64,000 nt of DNA from Streptomyces sp. NBC_00443. Lineage in GTDB: Bacteria; Actinomycetota; Actinomycetes; Streptomycetales; Streptomycetaceae. The position numbers and the translations under genes were made by a program. The stretch is taken from NCBI RefSeq assembly GCF_036014175.1, contig NZ_CP107917.1, forward strand, positions 6,944,001-7,008,000. The letters are read 5' to 3'. The notes beneath the pieces were generated by a model. The model made no database searches and was not told the origin of the DNA. It saw only the letters and a program-made list of their open reading frames with translations. Positions 45,605 through 58,691 of this stretch are shown here, one piece after another. Each line of letters begins with the position of its first letter. Position 1 is the stretch's first letter.

Positions 45605-46827
45605 AGGGCGCCCTCCTCGCGCAGGGCCGCCAGCTCGGAGGAGGTCAGGCCCAGGCCGGTGAGGATCTCGTCCGTGTCCGCGCCGTGCGGGCGGCCTGTC
45701 CAGCGGATCGTGCCGGGGGTGGCGGAGAGGCGGAAGAGGACGTTCTGCATGCGGAGCGGGCCCAGTTCGGGGTCGTCGACGGTGGTGATCGTGTCGAGGG
45801 CCGCGTACTGGGGGTCCGCCATCACGTCCCGTACGTCCTGGATCGGAGCGACCGCCGCCTCCGCCTTGTCGAAGGCTGCGAGGACGTCGGCGCGGGTGTG
45901 GCGGGCGATCCAGTCGCCGACCGCCTTGTCGAGGACGTCGGCGTGGCGGGCCCGGTCGGCGCCCGTCGCGAACCACGGCTCGTCGATCAGCTCGGGGCGT
46001 CCCACCAGGTGCATCACGCGCTCGGCGATCGACTGGGCCGAGGTGGAGACGGCGACCCAGGTGCCGTCCGCGGTGCGGTACGTGTTGCGCGGGGCGTTGT
46101 TGGCGGAGCGGTTGCCGGTGCGTTCCTGGACGTAGCCGAGCTGGTCGTACCAGGTCGCCTGGGGGCCGAGCGCCAGCAGCATCGGCTCGATGAGGGCCAT
46201 GTCGACGACCTGGCCCTCGCCGGTGCGCTCGCGCGCGGCCAGGGCCGTCATCACGGCGTACGCGGTGGCGAGGCCCGCGATCGAGTCGGCCAGGCCGAAG
46301 GGCGGGAGCGTCGGGGGCGCGTCCGGTTCGCCGGTGAGCGCGGCGAAGCCGCTCATCGCCTCGGCGAGGGTGCCGAAGCCGGGGCGGTGAGCGTAGGGGC
46401 CGAACTGGCCGAAGCCGGTGATGCGGGCGAGGACCAGGCGGGGATTGGCGGCGGAGAGCTCCGGCCAGCCGAGGTCCCACTTCTCCAGGGTGCCGGGGCG
46501 GAAGTTCTCGATGACGACGTCCGCCGTGGCGACCAGGCGCAGGAGGGTGGCGCGACCGCCGGGCTTGGACAGGTTGAGGGTGATCGTGCGCTTGTTGCGG
46601 CCGAGGACCTTCCACCACAGGCCGACGCCGTCCTTCGACGGGCCGTGGCCGCGGGAGGGGTCCGGTTTCTCGGGGTGCTCGACCTTGACGACCTCCGCGC
46701 CGAAGTCGCCGAGCATCGTGGCGGCGAGGGGGCCGGCGAAGAGGGTGGCCAGGTCCAGGACGCGGAGACCGGTCAGTGGAGCCCTGGCGGTTTCCGTCAC
46801 CCGGGCTGCCTGCGATGCCTCGGTCAT
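45601..46827 (-). CDS. Class III (CaiB/BaiF) CoA-transferase
   Basis: This 408-residue family III CoA-transferase moves CoA between carboxylic acids. The N-terminal LTGLRVLDLATLFAGPLAATMLGDFGAEVVKVEHP is typical. A catalytic aspartate is expected in GLADSIAGLATAY (about residue 180), and GYVQERTGNRSANNAPRNTY and DVRDVMADPQY follow. It pairs with the CitE-like lyase next to it, an association often seen where an acid is activated to a CoA ester and then cleaved. It overlaps both neighbours by 4 nt. Confidence 0.92.
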   Translation of the reverse strand: MTEASQAARVTETARAPLTGLRVLDLATLFAGPLAATMLGDFGAEVVKVEHPEKPDPSRGHGPSKDGVGLWWKVLGRNKRTITLNLSKPGGRATLLRLVATADVVIENFRPGTLEKWDLGWPELSAANPRLVLARITGFGQFGPYAHRPGFGTLAEAMSGFAALTGEPDAPPTLPPFGLADSIAGLATAYAVMTALAARERTGEGQVVDMALIEPMLLALGPQATWYDQLGYVQERTGNRSANNAPRNTYRTADGTWVAVSTSAQSIAERVMHLVGRPELIDEPWFATGADRARHADVLDKAVGDWIARHTRADVLAAFDKAEAAVAPIQDVRDVMADPQYAALDTITTVDDPELGPLRMQNVLFRLSATPGTIRWTGRPHGADTDEILTGLGLTSSELAALREEGAL

Positions 46828-47717
46828 GACGCGTACCGTTCCTCGATCTCGGGGCGGTACGGCATCGCCACCGTGGCGCCCTCGCGCTGGACCGACAAGG
46901 CGGCTGCCGCGGACGCCCAGGCCAGGGCCTCGTGCATGGGCCGCTCTTCGCCGAGCGCCACCGCGAGGGCGCCGACGAAGGTGTCGCCGGCCCCGGTGGA
47001 GTCGACGGCGTTGACCTTCGGGGCGGGGACGGTCACAGGATCTGCGCCTCGGCTGACGTACAGGCTGCCGAGCGCGCCCAGGGTGACGACGACCGCAGGG
47101 ACCAGGTCGAGCAGCCCGATGGCCGCATCGCGGGGGTCGGTGCGGCCGGTGAGGGTGGCGGCCTCGTGCTCGTTGGGGACCAACAGGTCGACGGCGGCGA
47201 AGAGTTCGTCCGGCAGAGGCTGCGCGGGGGCCGGGGTGAGGATCGTACGGACACCGTGGCGGCGGGCCGCCTGGGCGCCGGCGAGGACCGCGGCCAGCGG
47301 GATCTCCAACTGGAGCAGCAGCGTGTCGGCGGAGGCGATGACGCCCTCGTCGCCGGGGCTGAGGTGGTCCAGCGTGCCGTTCGCGCCGGGAATCACGACG
47401 ATCGCGTTGCCGCCCTCGTCGTCCACGACGATGTGCGCGGTGCCGGACGGGCCCTCGGCCGTGCGGAGGTCGTCGGTGTCCACACCGGAGTGTTCGAGGG
47501 TGGAGCGCAGGTGGGTGCCGTAGGCGTCGTTGCCGACGGCGCCGATCATCAGGACGTTGCCGCCCGCGCGGGCCGCCGCGATCGCCTGGTTGGCGCCCTT
47601 GCCGCCGGGGATCGTACGGAACTCCCGGCCCGTCACGGTCTCGCCGCGCTGCGGGGCCTTCTCGACGTACGTGACGAGGTCCATGTTCGTGCTGCCGAGC
47701 ACGACGATGTCGGTCAT
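46824..47717 (-). CDS. rbsK: Ribokinase-like PfkB-family sugar kinase
   Basis: This 297-residue PfkB-family kinase is most like ribokinase, which phosphorylates ribose at O5. VLGSTNMDLVTYVEKAPQRG at residues 5-24 and the PGGKGANQAIAAARAGG motif (about residues 37-53) mark the substrate site. NAVDSTGAGDTFVGALAVALG (about residues 240-260) contains the catalytic aspartate and anion hole. Start ATG 47717 overlaps the stop of the preceding hydrolase gene (ATGA). There is no rbs transporter beside it, so the sugar may come from the neighbouring glycohydrolases; that is inference. Confidence 0.9.
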   Translation of the reverse strand: MTDIVVLGSTNMDLVTYVEKAPQRGETVTGREFRTIPGGKGANQAIAAARAGGNVLMIGAVGNDAYGTHLRSTLEHSGVDTDDLRTAEGPSGTAHIVVDDEGGNAIVVIPGANGTLDHLSPGDEGVIASADTLLLQLEIPLAAVLAGAQAARRHGVRTILTPAPAQPLPDELFAAVDLLVPNEHEAATLTGRTDPRDAAIGLLDLVPAVVVTLGALGSLYVSRGADPVTVPAPKVNAVDSTGAGDTFVGALAVALGEERPMHEALAWASAAAALSVQREGATVAMPYRPEIEERYAS

Positions 47718-49109
47718 GGGTGAGCGGCCTCCAAGGGGGTGAGTCGGTGGGTCAGCTCGTGCGTCAGCCGGGCGAGCGTGTCGAAGCCGGTGCCGTCGAA
47801 GTCGGCGACGGAGGTGGCGAGCCGGTTCTTGAGGGGTCCGTCCAGCGGGCGGGGAGGGCGGTTGGGGTGCCGGCGAGGAGGGCGGCGATGCTGCCTGCGG
47901 TCGCGCCGTTGGAGTCGGTGTCCCAACCTCCCGACACGGCACGGCAGATGGAGCCGGTGAAGTCGCCGTCCGCGTGGGTGAGGGCGGCGGTGATCAGGGC
48001 CGTGTTGGGGATGGCGTGGACCCAGTGGTGGGTGTCCGCGTGGGCGGCGTGGAGTTCGTCGACGACCGTGTCGAAGTCCTCGTGGGTCCGGGCGAGCCGG
48101 ACGGCGTGGTGGATCGCCTCGGCCAGGCGGGAGCGCGGGGGGACCACCGTGAGACCGGTGCGCAGGCAGGCGTGGACGTCCTGGGCGCCGGTCGCCGTCG
48201 CTGCCTGTGCGATGACCGCGGCCGTGAACATCGCCGCGTAGACGCCGTTGGCGGTGTGGGTGAGGGTCGCGTCGCGGTGGGCCTGTTCGGCTGCGGCGGC
48301 CGGGTCGCCGGGGTTGGTCCAGCCGTGGACGTCCGCGCGGATGAGGGCGCCGATCCATTCGCGGAAGGGATTGCGGTGCCGGGCCGTGTGCGGGGGTTCG
48401 ATGCCGAGGAGCAGGTTGCGGTGGGCGATGCGCTCGGCCGTGAACGTGCGGCCGGGCGGAAGTTCGTCGAGCCAGAGGCCGGCCACGTCGGTGGTGGTGA
48501 AGGCTTTGCCGTGGCGTTGGAGCAGGAGGAGGTTGAGCACGGGGTAGTTGAGGTCGTCGTCCTCGGGCATGCCGTCGATGTTCTCGGCGAGGGAGGTGGT
48601 CGCCGAGCGGCGGTTCCAGGGGTGGGTGGCGAGGAGGTCCTCGGGAACACCGCGAGCGGTGAAGTAGGTGCTCAGGGGCCAGTTGCCGGTGGATCCGGCC
48701 AGTTGGCGGATGGCTTCCAGGGGAGCTTTTCCACGGGCTTGCCCAGGAGGCAGCCGACGGCCCGGCCGAGCCAGGCGGCCTCGTAGCGGGTGGGAGCGGG
48801 CGGTGCTGTGGGTGTGCCGGGATCGCCCGGCCAGTCCGGGCACCGGGACTTGATCCTGTCCAGATCCGTCGGCTCGTCGTCCTTCAACCTGCTGGGCAGG
48901 TCCGCCAGTTCGTCCAGCAGGTCTTTGGCCAGTGTCCGCAGATACCTCGACGCCGGCTCCGCGGACGAGCCCGCCCGCAGCGGGGCCTGTCCGCCGCCCG
49001 CCGCCGTCCACCTCGCCGCGATCCTCGACGGCTCCCTGCCGTCCAGGGCCGCCTGGCGCAGTTCGTGGCCGAGCAGGTCCTCGGGCTGGACCCAGGTCAG
49101 TCGGAGCAT
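47714..49109 (-). CDS. ADP-ribosylglycohydrolase family protein (paralogue 4, two frameshifts)
   Basis: This is a divergent member of the ADP-ribosylglycohydrolase (DraG) fold. It has an extra N-terminal region (about 100 residues, MLRLTWVQPEDLLGHELRQ), then AAWLGRAVGCLLGKPVEKLP. The first metal motif is changed to EDDDLNYPVL, while the second, GGWDTDSNGATAGSIAALL, is kept. As written it is broken twice. Adding one base to each of the G runs 48720-48723 and 47833-47836 (C runs in the coding strand) restores 465 residues ending in LTPLEAAHP. The ATG at 49109 overlaps the preceding gene by 13 nt and the TGA overlaps rbsK by 4. Confidence 0.85.
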
Positions 49110-50302
49110 GCTCGGCCCTCCAGTGCGGTGAAGGCCGCCTCGTGGGCGCGGCGTCGGCGGACGTCACGGGCGTGGATCTCGCGCGTCACCTCGGTCAGCG
49201 TGCGAGCCGGTTCCCAGAGGTCGAGGCGGCTGGCCTCCGCGACCGTCTTCGACCAGTCCTGAGGGGGCGGTGAGCCCAGGGCGCCGCACACGGCGCCGGC
49301 CATCGTCGCGATGGAGTCGCAGTCGCGGCCGTAGTTCACGGCGCCGAGGACGGCCTGGCGGTAGTCGCCGTTCGCGACGAGCAACATGCCCAGGGCGATG
49401 GGGAGTTCCTCGATGGCGTGCAGGCGGGAGGGGCGACGGGCACCGAGGGAAGGCTGCCGGTAGTCGGGGCCGACCGTGTCGTACGGGGTGACCGCCTCCC
49501 GGAGCGGGGCCAGGGCCGACTCGAAGTCGCTGTGGGGGCTCGCCGCTTCGCAGATCTTCTCGATCGCGGTCCGCGTGCCGTCCTTGGCCAGGGAGAGACA
49601 GGCCGTGACGACCGAGTCCGGTGTCGCCCCCGGCGTGCACGCCGCTGCCACCGCCGCCGCGAAGACGCCCGCCGCCTCACGGCCGTACGACGACTGGTGG
49701 GCGCCCGCGATGTCCAGCGCCTCGGCGTACGCCGCCCTCGGATCGGCCGCGTTGACCAGGCCGACCGGGGCCATGTACATCGCGGCACCGCAGTTGACGA
49801 TGTTGCCGACGCCCGCCTCACGCGGGTCCACGTGGCCGTAGTGGAGGCGCGTCACCAGCCACTTCTCCGCCAGGAAGATGCGGTGCAGAGGGAGGGCCTG
49901 CGACTCCAGTTCCGGGATCCAGCGCGGGTTCGTCATCAGGTCCGGGACCAGGTGGTCGGCGATCGCGTACGCGTCGAGGTGGTCGCGGACCGTCCCGTAG
50001 ACGCGGATCAGCGCATGCGTCATCAACGTGTCGTCGGTGACGTGCCCGTCGCCCTTGTGATACGGCGCGATGGGGCGGGCCGTGCGCCAGGCGTCGCCGT
50101 TCCAGGGGCCGACGATGCCGTGGATACGGCCGCCGTGGCGCTGAAGGATCTGGTCGGGGGAGTAGCCCTCCACCGGGCCGCCGAGGGCGTCGCCGACCGC
50201 CGCGCCGACCAGGGCGCCGGTGATCCGCTCATCGAGACGCGGGCCACTGTCTTCTCGCGGGCCACTGGTTTCTTGTGCTTTGGGCGTCATGCCCCGAATC
50301 AT
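49097..50302 (-). CDS. ADP-ribosylglycohydrolase family protein (paralogue 3)
   Basis: This 401-residue DraG-family protein carries the complete metal-site signature: RITGALVGAAVGDALGGPVEG (about residues 25-45), DGHVTDDTLMTHALIRVYG (TDDT, binding the two Mg2+ ions), and NYGRDCDSIATMAGAVCGALG (about residues 335-355). Enzymes of this family remove ADP-ribose or ribose from proteins or small molecules. It is the most canonical of the four. ATG 50302 overlaps the previous stop (ATGA); a second ATG at 50290 is in frame with a better-spaced AGGAGG. Confidence 0.92.
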   Translation of the reverse strand: MIRGMTPKAQETSGPREDSGPRLDERITGALVGAAVGDALGGPVEGYSPDQILQRHGGRIHGIVGPWNGDAWRTARPIAPYHKGDGHVTDDTLMTHALIRVYGTVRDHLDAYAIADHLVPDLMTNPRWIPELESQALPLHRIFLAEKWLVTRLHYGHVDPREAGVGNIVNCGAAMYMAPVGLVNAADPRAAYAEALDIAGAHQSSYGREAAGVFAAAVAAACTPGATPDSVVTACLSLAKDGTRTAIEKICEAASPHSDFESALAPLREAVTPYDTVGPDYRQPSLGARRPSRLHAIEELPIALGMLLVANGDYRQAVLGAVNYGRDCDSIATMAGAVCGALGSPPPQDWSKTVAEASRLDLWEPARTLTEVTREIHARDVRRRRAHEAAFTALEGRACSD

Positions 50303-51606
50303 CCTCCTGGTCGGGCCGGTTGCGTGGCTTCCAGGAGTTCGGCGAGTTCCACCAGGTCAGTGCCGGTGAGCCGGGGGAGTACGCAGCCGGAGAGGGTGCG
50401 GCACGCGTCACGCCAGCTCGCCGGGATCGACGCGCCGCCGCCCAGCGCGCCCGTGAGCGCGCCGGCCAGGGCCGGTGCCGAGTCCGCGACCCGGGAGATA
50501 CACGCGGCGGCGGGGACCGCCTCGGCGATACGGCCGTCCGCCGCGACCGTGAGGGCCAGAGCCACGGGGACCGTTTCGGCCGCGGCGACGCCGTAGCTGT
50601 AGACGTGGTCGACGATTTGGTGTTCGAGGAGGGGGACCAGGGCGAAGGCGCTGTCGGCGGCCCGCGCCAGCTTGAGTGCGTGGCGGGCGTTGCGGCCGAT
50701 CTCCGTCTCCTCGGGGAGTTCGGCGAGTGCGGCGGTGACGCAGGCTTCCGTCGTCGCGCCGGTCAGAGCCAGGGCGAGGGCCGCCGCCATCGCCCTCGCG
50801 CCGTGCACGCCGTCGCCGTCCTGGGTGTAGCGGGCGTCGAACTCGGCGAGGTCGGCTGCGCGGCGGGGGTCGCCGGGGTGGGCCACGGCGAGGACGCAGG
50901 CCCGGACGCAGGCGGCGTCGTCGAAGTAGTGCGGGTTGTCATGACCGGTGGCGGGTGGGCGCAGTCCGGTGGCGAGGTTGCCGAGGCCGGCGCGGACGGA
51001 GATGCGGGCGCGCAGGGGGAGGATCGCCGACTCGACCTCGGGGGCGCGGTCGGCTGCGGCGGCTACCTCGCTGGCCACGGCGTTCCAGGTCAGGTCGATC
51101 GCGGCCCGGGTGCGGCGCTCCCGGCTGAGGTCGCCCAGGGCGGTGTCGTCGCCGGCGCGCAGGAGTGCCTCGGCTGCGAAGGCTGCCCATTCCGCGTCGT
51201 CGGAGGGGCCCAGGCGGAGGGGCTCCGGGGGTTGGTTCAGGGCGAGGGGAGGGGAGGGTGGTGGTGGCGTTGTGTTCGGCGAAGGTGTCGAGTTCGCGGG
51301 TGAGTCTTCGTGTCCACTCGGGCATGCGGGCGGCTCTGTGGCGGGCTGCCGGCCAGCCGGCGGCGTCGCCTGCGGCGAGGCCGAGCAGGAGGCCGGCGAT
51401 GCGTTGTCCGGCCTCGGCTTCGCCGTCGGCCGGTTGTCTCCCACCCGCACCGCCCGTGCGACTCGCGTCGTCGGGTGCGGGTGGCCCCAGGGGGCGTTCT
51501 CGCCGTCGGCGACTGCGGGATCGTTCGGCGGAACGAGGGCCGTGGTGTCGTCATTCGGGGGCGCCGAAGTCGGGGACCCCTCGTCCAGGGGGCGGGGCGG
51601 TGTCAC
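50299..51606 (-). CDS. ADP-ribosylglycohydrolase family protein (paralogue 2, degenerate metal site, net-zero frameshifts)
   Basis: The last 310 residues match the DraG fold but the metal motifs are altered: SDDAEWAAF stands where TDDT is expected, and the C-terminal GxDxDS motif is replaced by CISRVADSAPALAGALTGA. The first 110 residues as written are Pro/Ser nonsense. In another frame the same DNA encodes AGQRIAGLLLGLAAGDAAGW and RMPEWTRRLTRELDTFAEHN, the proper N-terminus. Adding one base at 51490-51494 and one at each of 51246-51249 and 51251-51254 joins them into 436 residues. GTG 51606 follows CGGAGG. It is possibly non-catalytic. Confidence 0.82.
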   Translation of the reverse strand: MTPPRPLDEGSPTSAPPNDDTTALVPPNDPAVADGENAPWGHPHPTTRVARAVRVGDNRPTAKPRPDNASPASCSASPQATPPAGRQPATEPPACPSGHEDSPANSTPSPNTTPPPPSPPLALNQPPEPLRLGPSDDAEWAAFAAEALLRAGDDTALGDLSRERRTRAAIDLTWNAVASEVAAAADRAPEVESAILPLRARISVRAGLGNLATGLRPPATGHDNPHYFDDAACVRACVLAVAHPGDPRRAADLAEFDARYTQDGDGVHGARAMAAALALALTGATTEACVTAALAELPEETEIGRNARHALKLARAADSAFALVPLLEHQIVDHVYSYGVAAAETVPVALALTVAADGRIAEAVPAAACISRVADSAPALAGALTGALGGGASIPASWRDACRTLSGCVLPRLTGTDLVELAELLEATQPARPGG

Positions 51607-52715
51607 GGCCGGACCTCCGCCTCGTCGTCCGTGACCAGAGCGAGGGAGTGGCGCGCGAAAGCCTCGCCTCCCAGCGGCACCTCACCTGCCGCGGACCCCC
51701 TGGCCCCCCACTTCCCGCCCTCCCCAGGCACCAACAGCTCCGCCACATCCAGGACGTGGTGCCCGGCCATCGACGGCAGGCAGCTTCCCCGGGCCGGCCC
51801 GATCGCCGCCGCCCACTCCGTCGGGATCGCGGACTCGCCCTGCGTCGCGCCCGCCAGCGCACCCGCCACCGCTGCCGTCGTGTCCGCGTCCCGGCCCATG
51901 TTCACGGCCGTGAGGACCGCCTGGACGAAGTCGCCGTCCGCTGCCGCGTACGCCCCGAAGGCCAGCGCGACCGCCTCGGGGGCGAGGTCGGTCCAGGGGT
52001 AGCCGCCGATGACGACGGCGGAGCGGACCGCGCGTTCGCCGCGGTGGGCCACCGCCACGGCCCGGCGCAGCGAGCGGGCCGTCCAGGAGTCGTCCGGGAC
52101 CACCGCCAGGGCCGAGGCCACCACGGCGATCGTCGGTGCTCCCGCCATCGCCGCCGCGACACCCGCCGCCACCGCCTGGCCGCCGTAGATGCCCTCGCCC
52201 TCGTGGCTCACCGAGCCGTCGATCGCCACCAGGCGGGCCGCTTCGGCCGGGCGGCCCGCCGCGAAGACGCCGAAGGGGGCCGCCCGCATGGCGAGACCGT
52301 CGCTCCAGGCGTGCCGGTGCTGGGCGGAGATGGGGGCCGCGAGGCCCCGGCGGAGGTTCTCCAGGGTGCCGCGCTCGCTGAAGCCCGCGCCCCGGAAGGG
52401 GCCCTCCGCACGGTCCGCGATCCACTGGTGCCAGGCCGATTCCACATGGGCCGGGGTGAGGGCCGAGCCGTGGCGGGCGAGGAGGAGGCCCGAGAAGATC
52501 GCGTACTCCGTGTCGTCCGTACCTGCTGGGTTGTCGGTGACGAAGCCGGTGATACGGCCCCAGCGGGCGCGGATCTCGGAGGGCTTCATGTTCTCCGCGG
52601 GGGCGCCCAGCGCGTCGCCGACGGCCAGGCCCAGCAGTGCGCCGCGTGCCCGTCCGCGGAGTTCGGCGGCGTCCCCGGGCGCCGGGACCGAGGGGATGCA
52701 GGCGGTCGATGGCAT
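51603..52715 (-). CDS. ADP-ribosylglycohydrolase family protein (paralogue 1)
   Basis: This 370-residue DraG-family protein begins the operon. It has RARGALLGLAVGDALGAPAE near residue 22, the metal motif NPAGTDDTEYAIFSGLLLA (TDDT) near residue 62, and NMGRDADTTAAVAGALAGA near residue 270, so both Mg2+ sites look intact. The ATG at 52715 was chosen over an upstream ATG because GGAGGAGAGG lies 5 nt before it. Its stop overlaps the next gene by 4 nt. The promoter is expected in 52716-52987, shared with the divergent VIT gene. Confidence 0.92.
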   Translation of the reverse strand: MPSTACIPSVPAPGDAAELRGRARGALLGLAVGDALGAPAENMKPSEIRARWGRITGFVTDNPAGTDDTEYAIFSGLLLARHGSALTPAHVESAWHQWIADRAEGPFRGAGFSERGTLENLRRGLAAPISAQHRHAWSDGLAMRAAPFGVFAAGRPAEAARLVAIDGSVSHEGEGIYGGQAVAAGVAAAMAGAPTIAVVASALAVVPDDSWTARSLRRAVAVAHRGERAVRSAVVIGGYPWTDLAPEAVALAFGAYAAADGDFVQAVLTAVNMGRDADTTAAVAGALAGATQGESAIPTEWAAAIGPARGSCLPSMAGHHVLDVAELLVPGEGGKWGARGSAAGEVPLGGEAFARHSLALVTDDEAEVRP

Positions 52716-52871
52716 GCGTGACCTCTCCTCCGGGGGCTCCGCCCAGGGCGCGGAGCCCTTTGCGGATATGTCCCACCGTCGGCGGTTGACCCGAGCCTCA
52801 GAAGCCTCAGTGTCACCCGGTCGACATCTGTGCATGTCCCGGCACGAATGAGCGTTCTAAGGGAAAAGTGC

Positions 52872-52888
52872 AGGTTAGCGCAGCCTTT
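52872..52888. promoter_or_regulatory. Candidate iron-box-like sequence upstream of the VIT-family gene
   Basis: AGGTTAG-N5-CCT keeps both arms of the DmdR1/IdeR consensus (AGGTTAGGCTNACCT), about 10 of 17 positions. A second partial match, AGCCTTACCTGA, lies at 52958-52969 just before the gene. Iron control would make sense for a VIT transporter. The match is weak. Confidence 0.3.
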
Positions 52889-52987
52889 CCTTGCTGGCGA
52901 CGAGGAATCTCGGAGCGTAGATTTGGCGTTGTCGAAGAATAGAACATGTCTAAAGACAGCCTTACCTGAGCCTTCTGGGGGACCCTC

Positions 52988-53719
52988 ATGGCCATCATCG
53001 AGACCGAAGCCGCCCTGCATGAGGCGCACCGTGACAACCACACGCACCGGGATGTGAACGGAGGCTGGCTGCGCCCCGCCGTCTTCGGCGCGATGGACGG
53101 CCTGGTCTCCAACCTCGCGCTGATGACCGGTGTCGCGGGCGGGGCGGTCAGTCATCAGACCATCGTGCTGAGCGGGCTCGCCGGTCTCTCCGCGGGTGCC
53201 TTCTCCATGGCTGCCGGTGAGTACACCTCCGTCGCCTCGCAGCGTGAGCTGGTCGAGGCCGAGCTGGACGTGGAGCGGCGGGAGCTGAGAAAGCACCCCA
53301 AGGACGAAGAGGCCGAGCTCGCTGCCCTCTATCAAGCGCGGGGCGTCGAGCCGGGGCTCGCGCGGGCCGTCGCCGAGCAGCTCTCCCGCGACCCCGAAGT
53401 GGCTCTGGAGATACACGCCCGTGAAGAGCTCGGCATCGACCCCGGTGATCTGCCGTCGCCGCTGGTCGCGGCCGTGTCGTCGTTCGCGTCGTTCGCGCTG
53501 GGCGCCCTGCTGCCCGTACTGCCGTATCTGCTCGGTGCGACCGCGCTGTGGCCGGCCGTGCTGCTGGCGCTGGCCGGACTGTTCCTGTGCGGTGCGGTCG
53601 TGGCCAAGGTGACCGCGCGGAGCTGGTGGTTCAGCGGGTTGCGGCAGCTCGCGCTCGGTGGTGCCGCGGCCGGTGTGACGTACGCCCTGGGCAGCCTGTT
53701 CGGAACGGCCGTAGGATAG
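52988..53719 (+). CDS. VIT1/CCC1-family iron/manganese transporter
   Basis: This 243-residue membrane protein of the VIT family moves Fe2+ or Mn2+ across membranes; in bacteria it probably exports it. After a His-containing N-terminus, the first helix carries AVFGAMDGLVSNLALMTGVAGG, followed by GLSAGAFSMAAGEYTSVASQRE (family signature, conserved Glu/Tyr). The acidic Glu-rich middle (about residues 88-145) could be the metal-binding cytoplasmic bundle, and the last three helices fill residues 160-243. ATG 52988 follows CTGGGGGACC. It is divergent from the hydrolase operon. Confidence 0.92.
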   Translation: MAIIETEAALHEAHRDNHTHRDVNGGWLRPAVFGAMDGLVSNLALMTGVAGGAVSHQTIVLSGLAGLSAGAFSMAAGEYTSVASQRELVEAELDVERRELRKHPKDEEAELAALYQARGVEPGLARAVAEQLSRDPEVALEIHAREELGIDPGDLPSPLVAAVSSFASFALGALLPVLPYLLGATALWPAVLLALAGLFLCGAVVAKVTARSWWFSGLRQLALGGAAAGVTYALGSLFGTAVG

Positions 53720-54092
53720 CTCGGCTCGGACTTATGCGTTGGGCCGTATAAGTAGCCGTTACTCGCTGGTTTCGAATGCTTAACCACCGGGCATGAGCCG
53801 TAAGCGCTGCGGGCAATGAGGCCTGTGACGCACCCGCGGGGTGGGCGACGACGCCCGCCTTCGCCCCCCTGGATCGACGGACATGGACCTGTCCCGTTCG
53901 CTCCCCACATACTTCGAGCCATGTGCGCGGAACCCTTGCCGCAGCCCATGGTGTCCGCATGGTGGAACGGATTATCCCGCTTCCCGAGAACCGCCCCATC
54001 ATGTAACCTGCACGAAATTTTGCACTCACGCAGAGGGCCAACGTCGTCCCTCGGCAATCTGCATATGCCACATGACGACGACGGGAGAGCCG
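53720..54092 (+). promoter_or_regulatory. gltB upstream region with a GlnR-like site at 54003-54029
   Basis: No gene is supported in these 373 nt. Within it, GTAAC-N6-GAAAT at 54003-54018 fits the Streptomyces GlnR half-box pattern gTnAc-n6-GaAAc, and 6 nt later CTCAC matches the next a-site poorly; a second b-site is not evident. The position, about 80 nt upstream of the gltB ATG, is suitable for nitrogen control. The -10/-35 elements are not clear to me. Confidence 0.4.
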
Positions 54093-58683
<4,591 letters not shown>

Positions 58684-58691
<8 letters not shown>

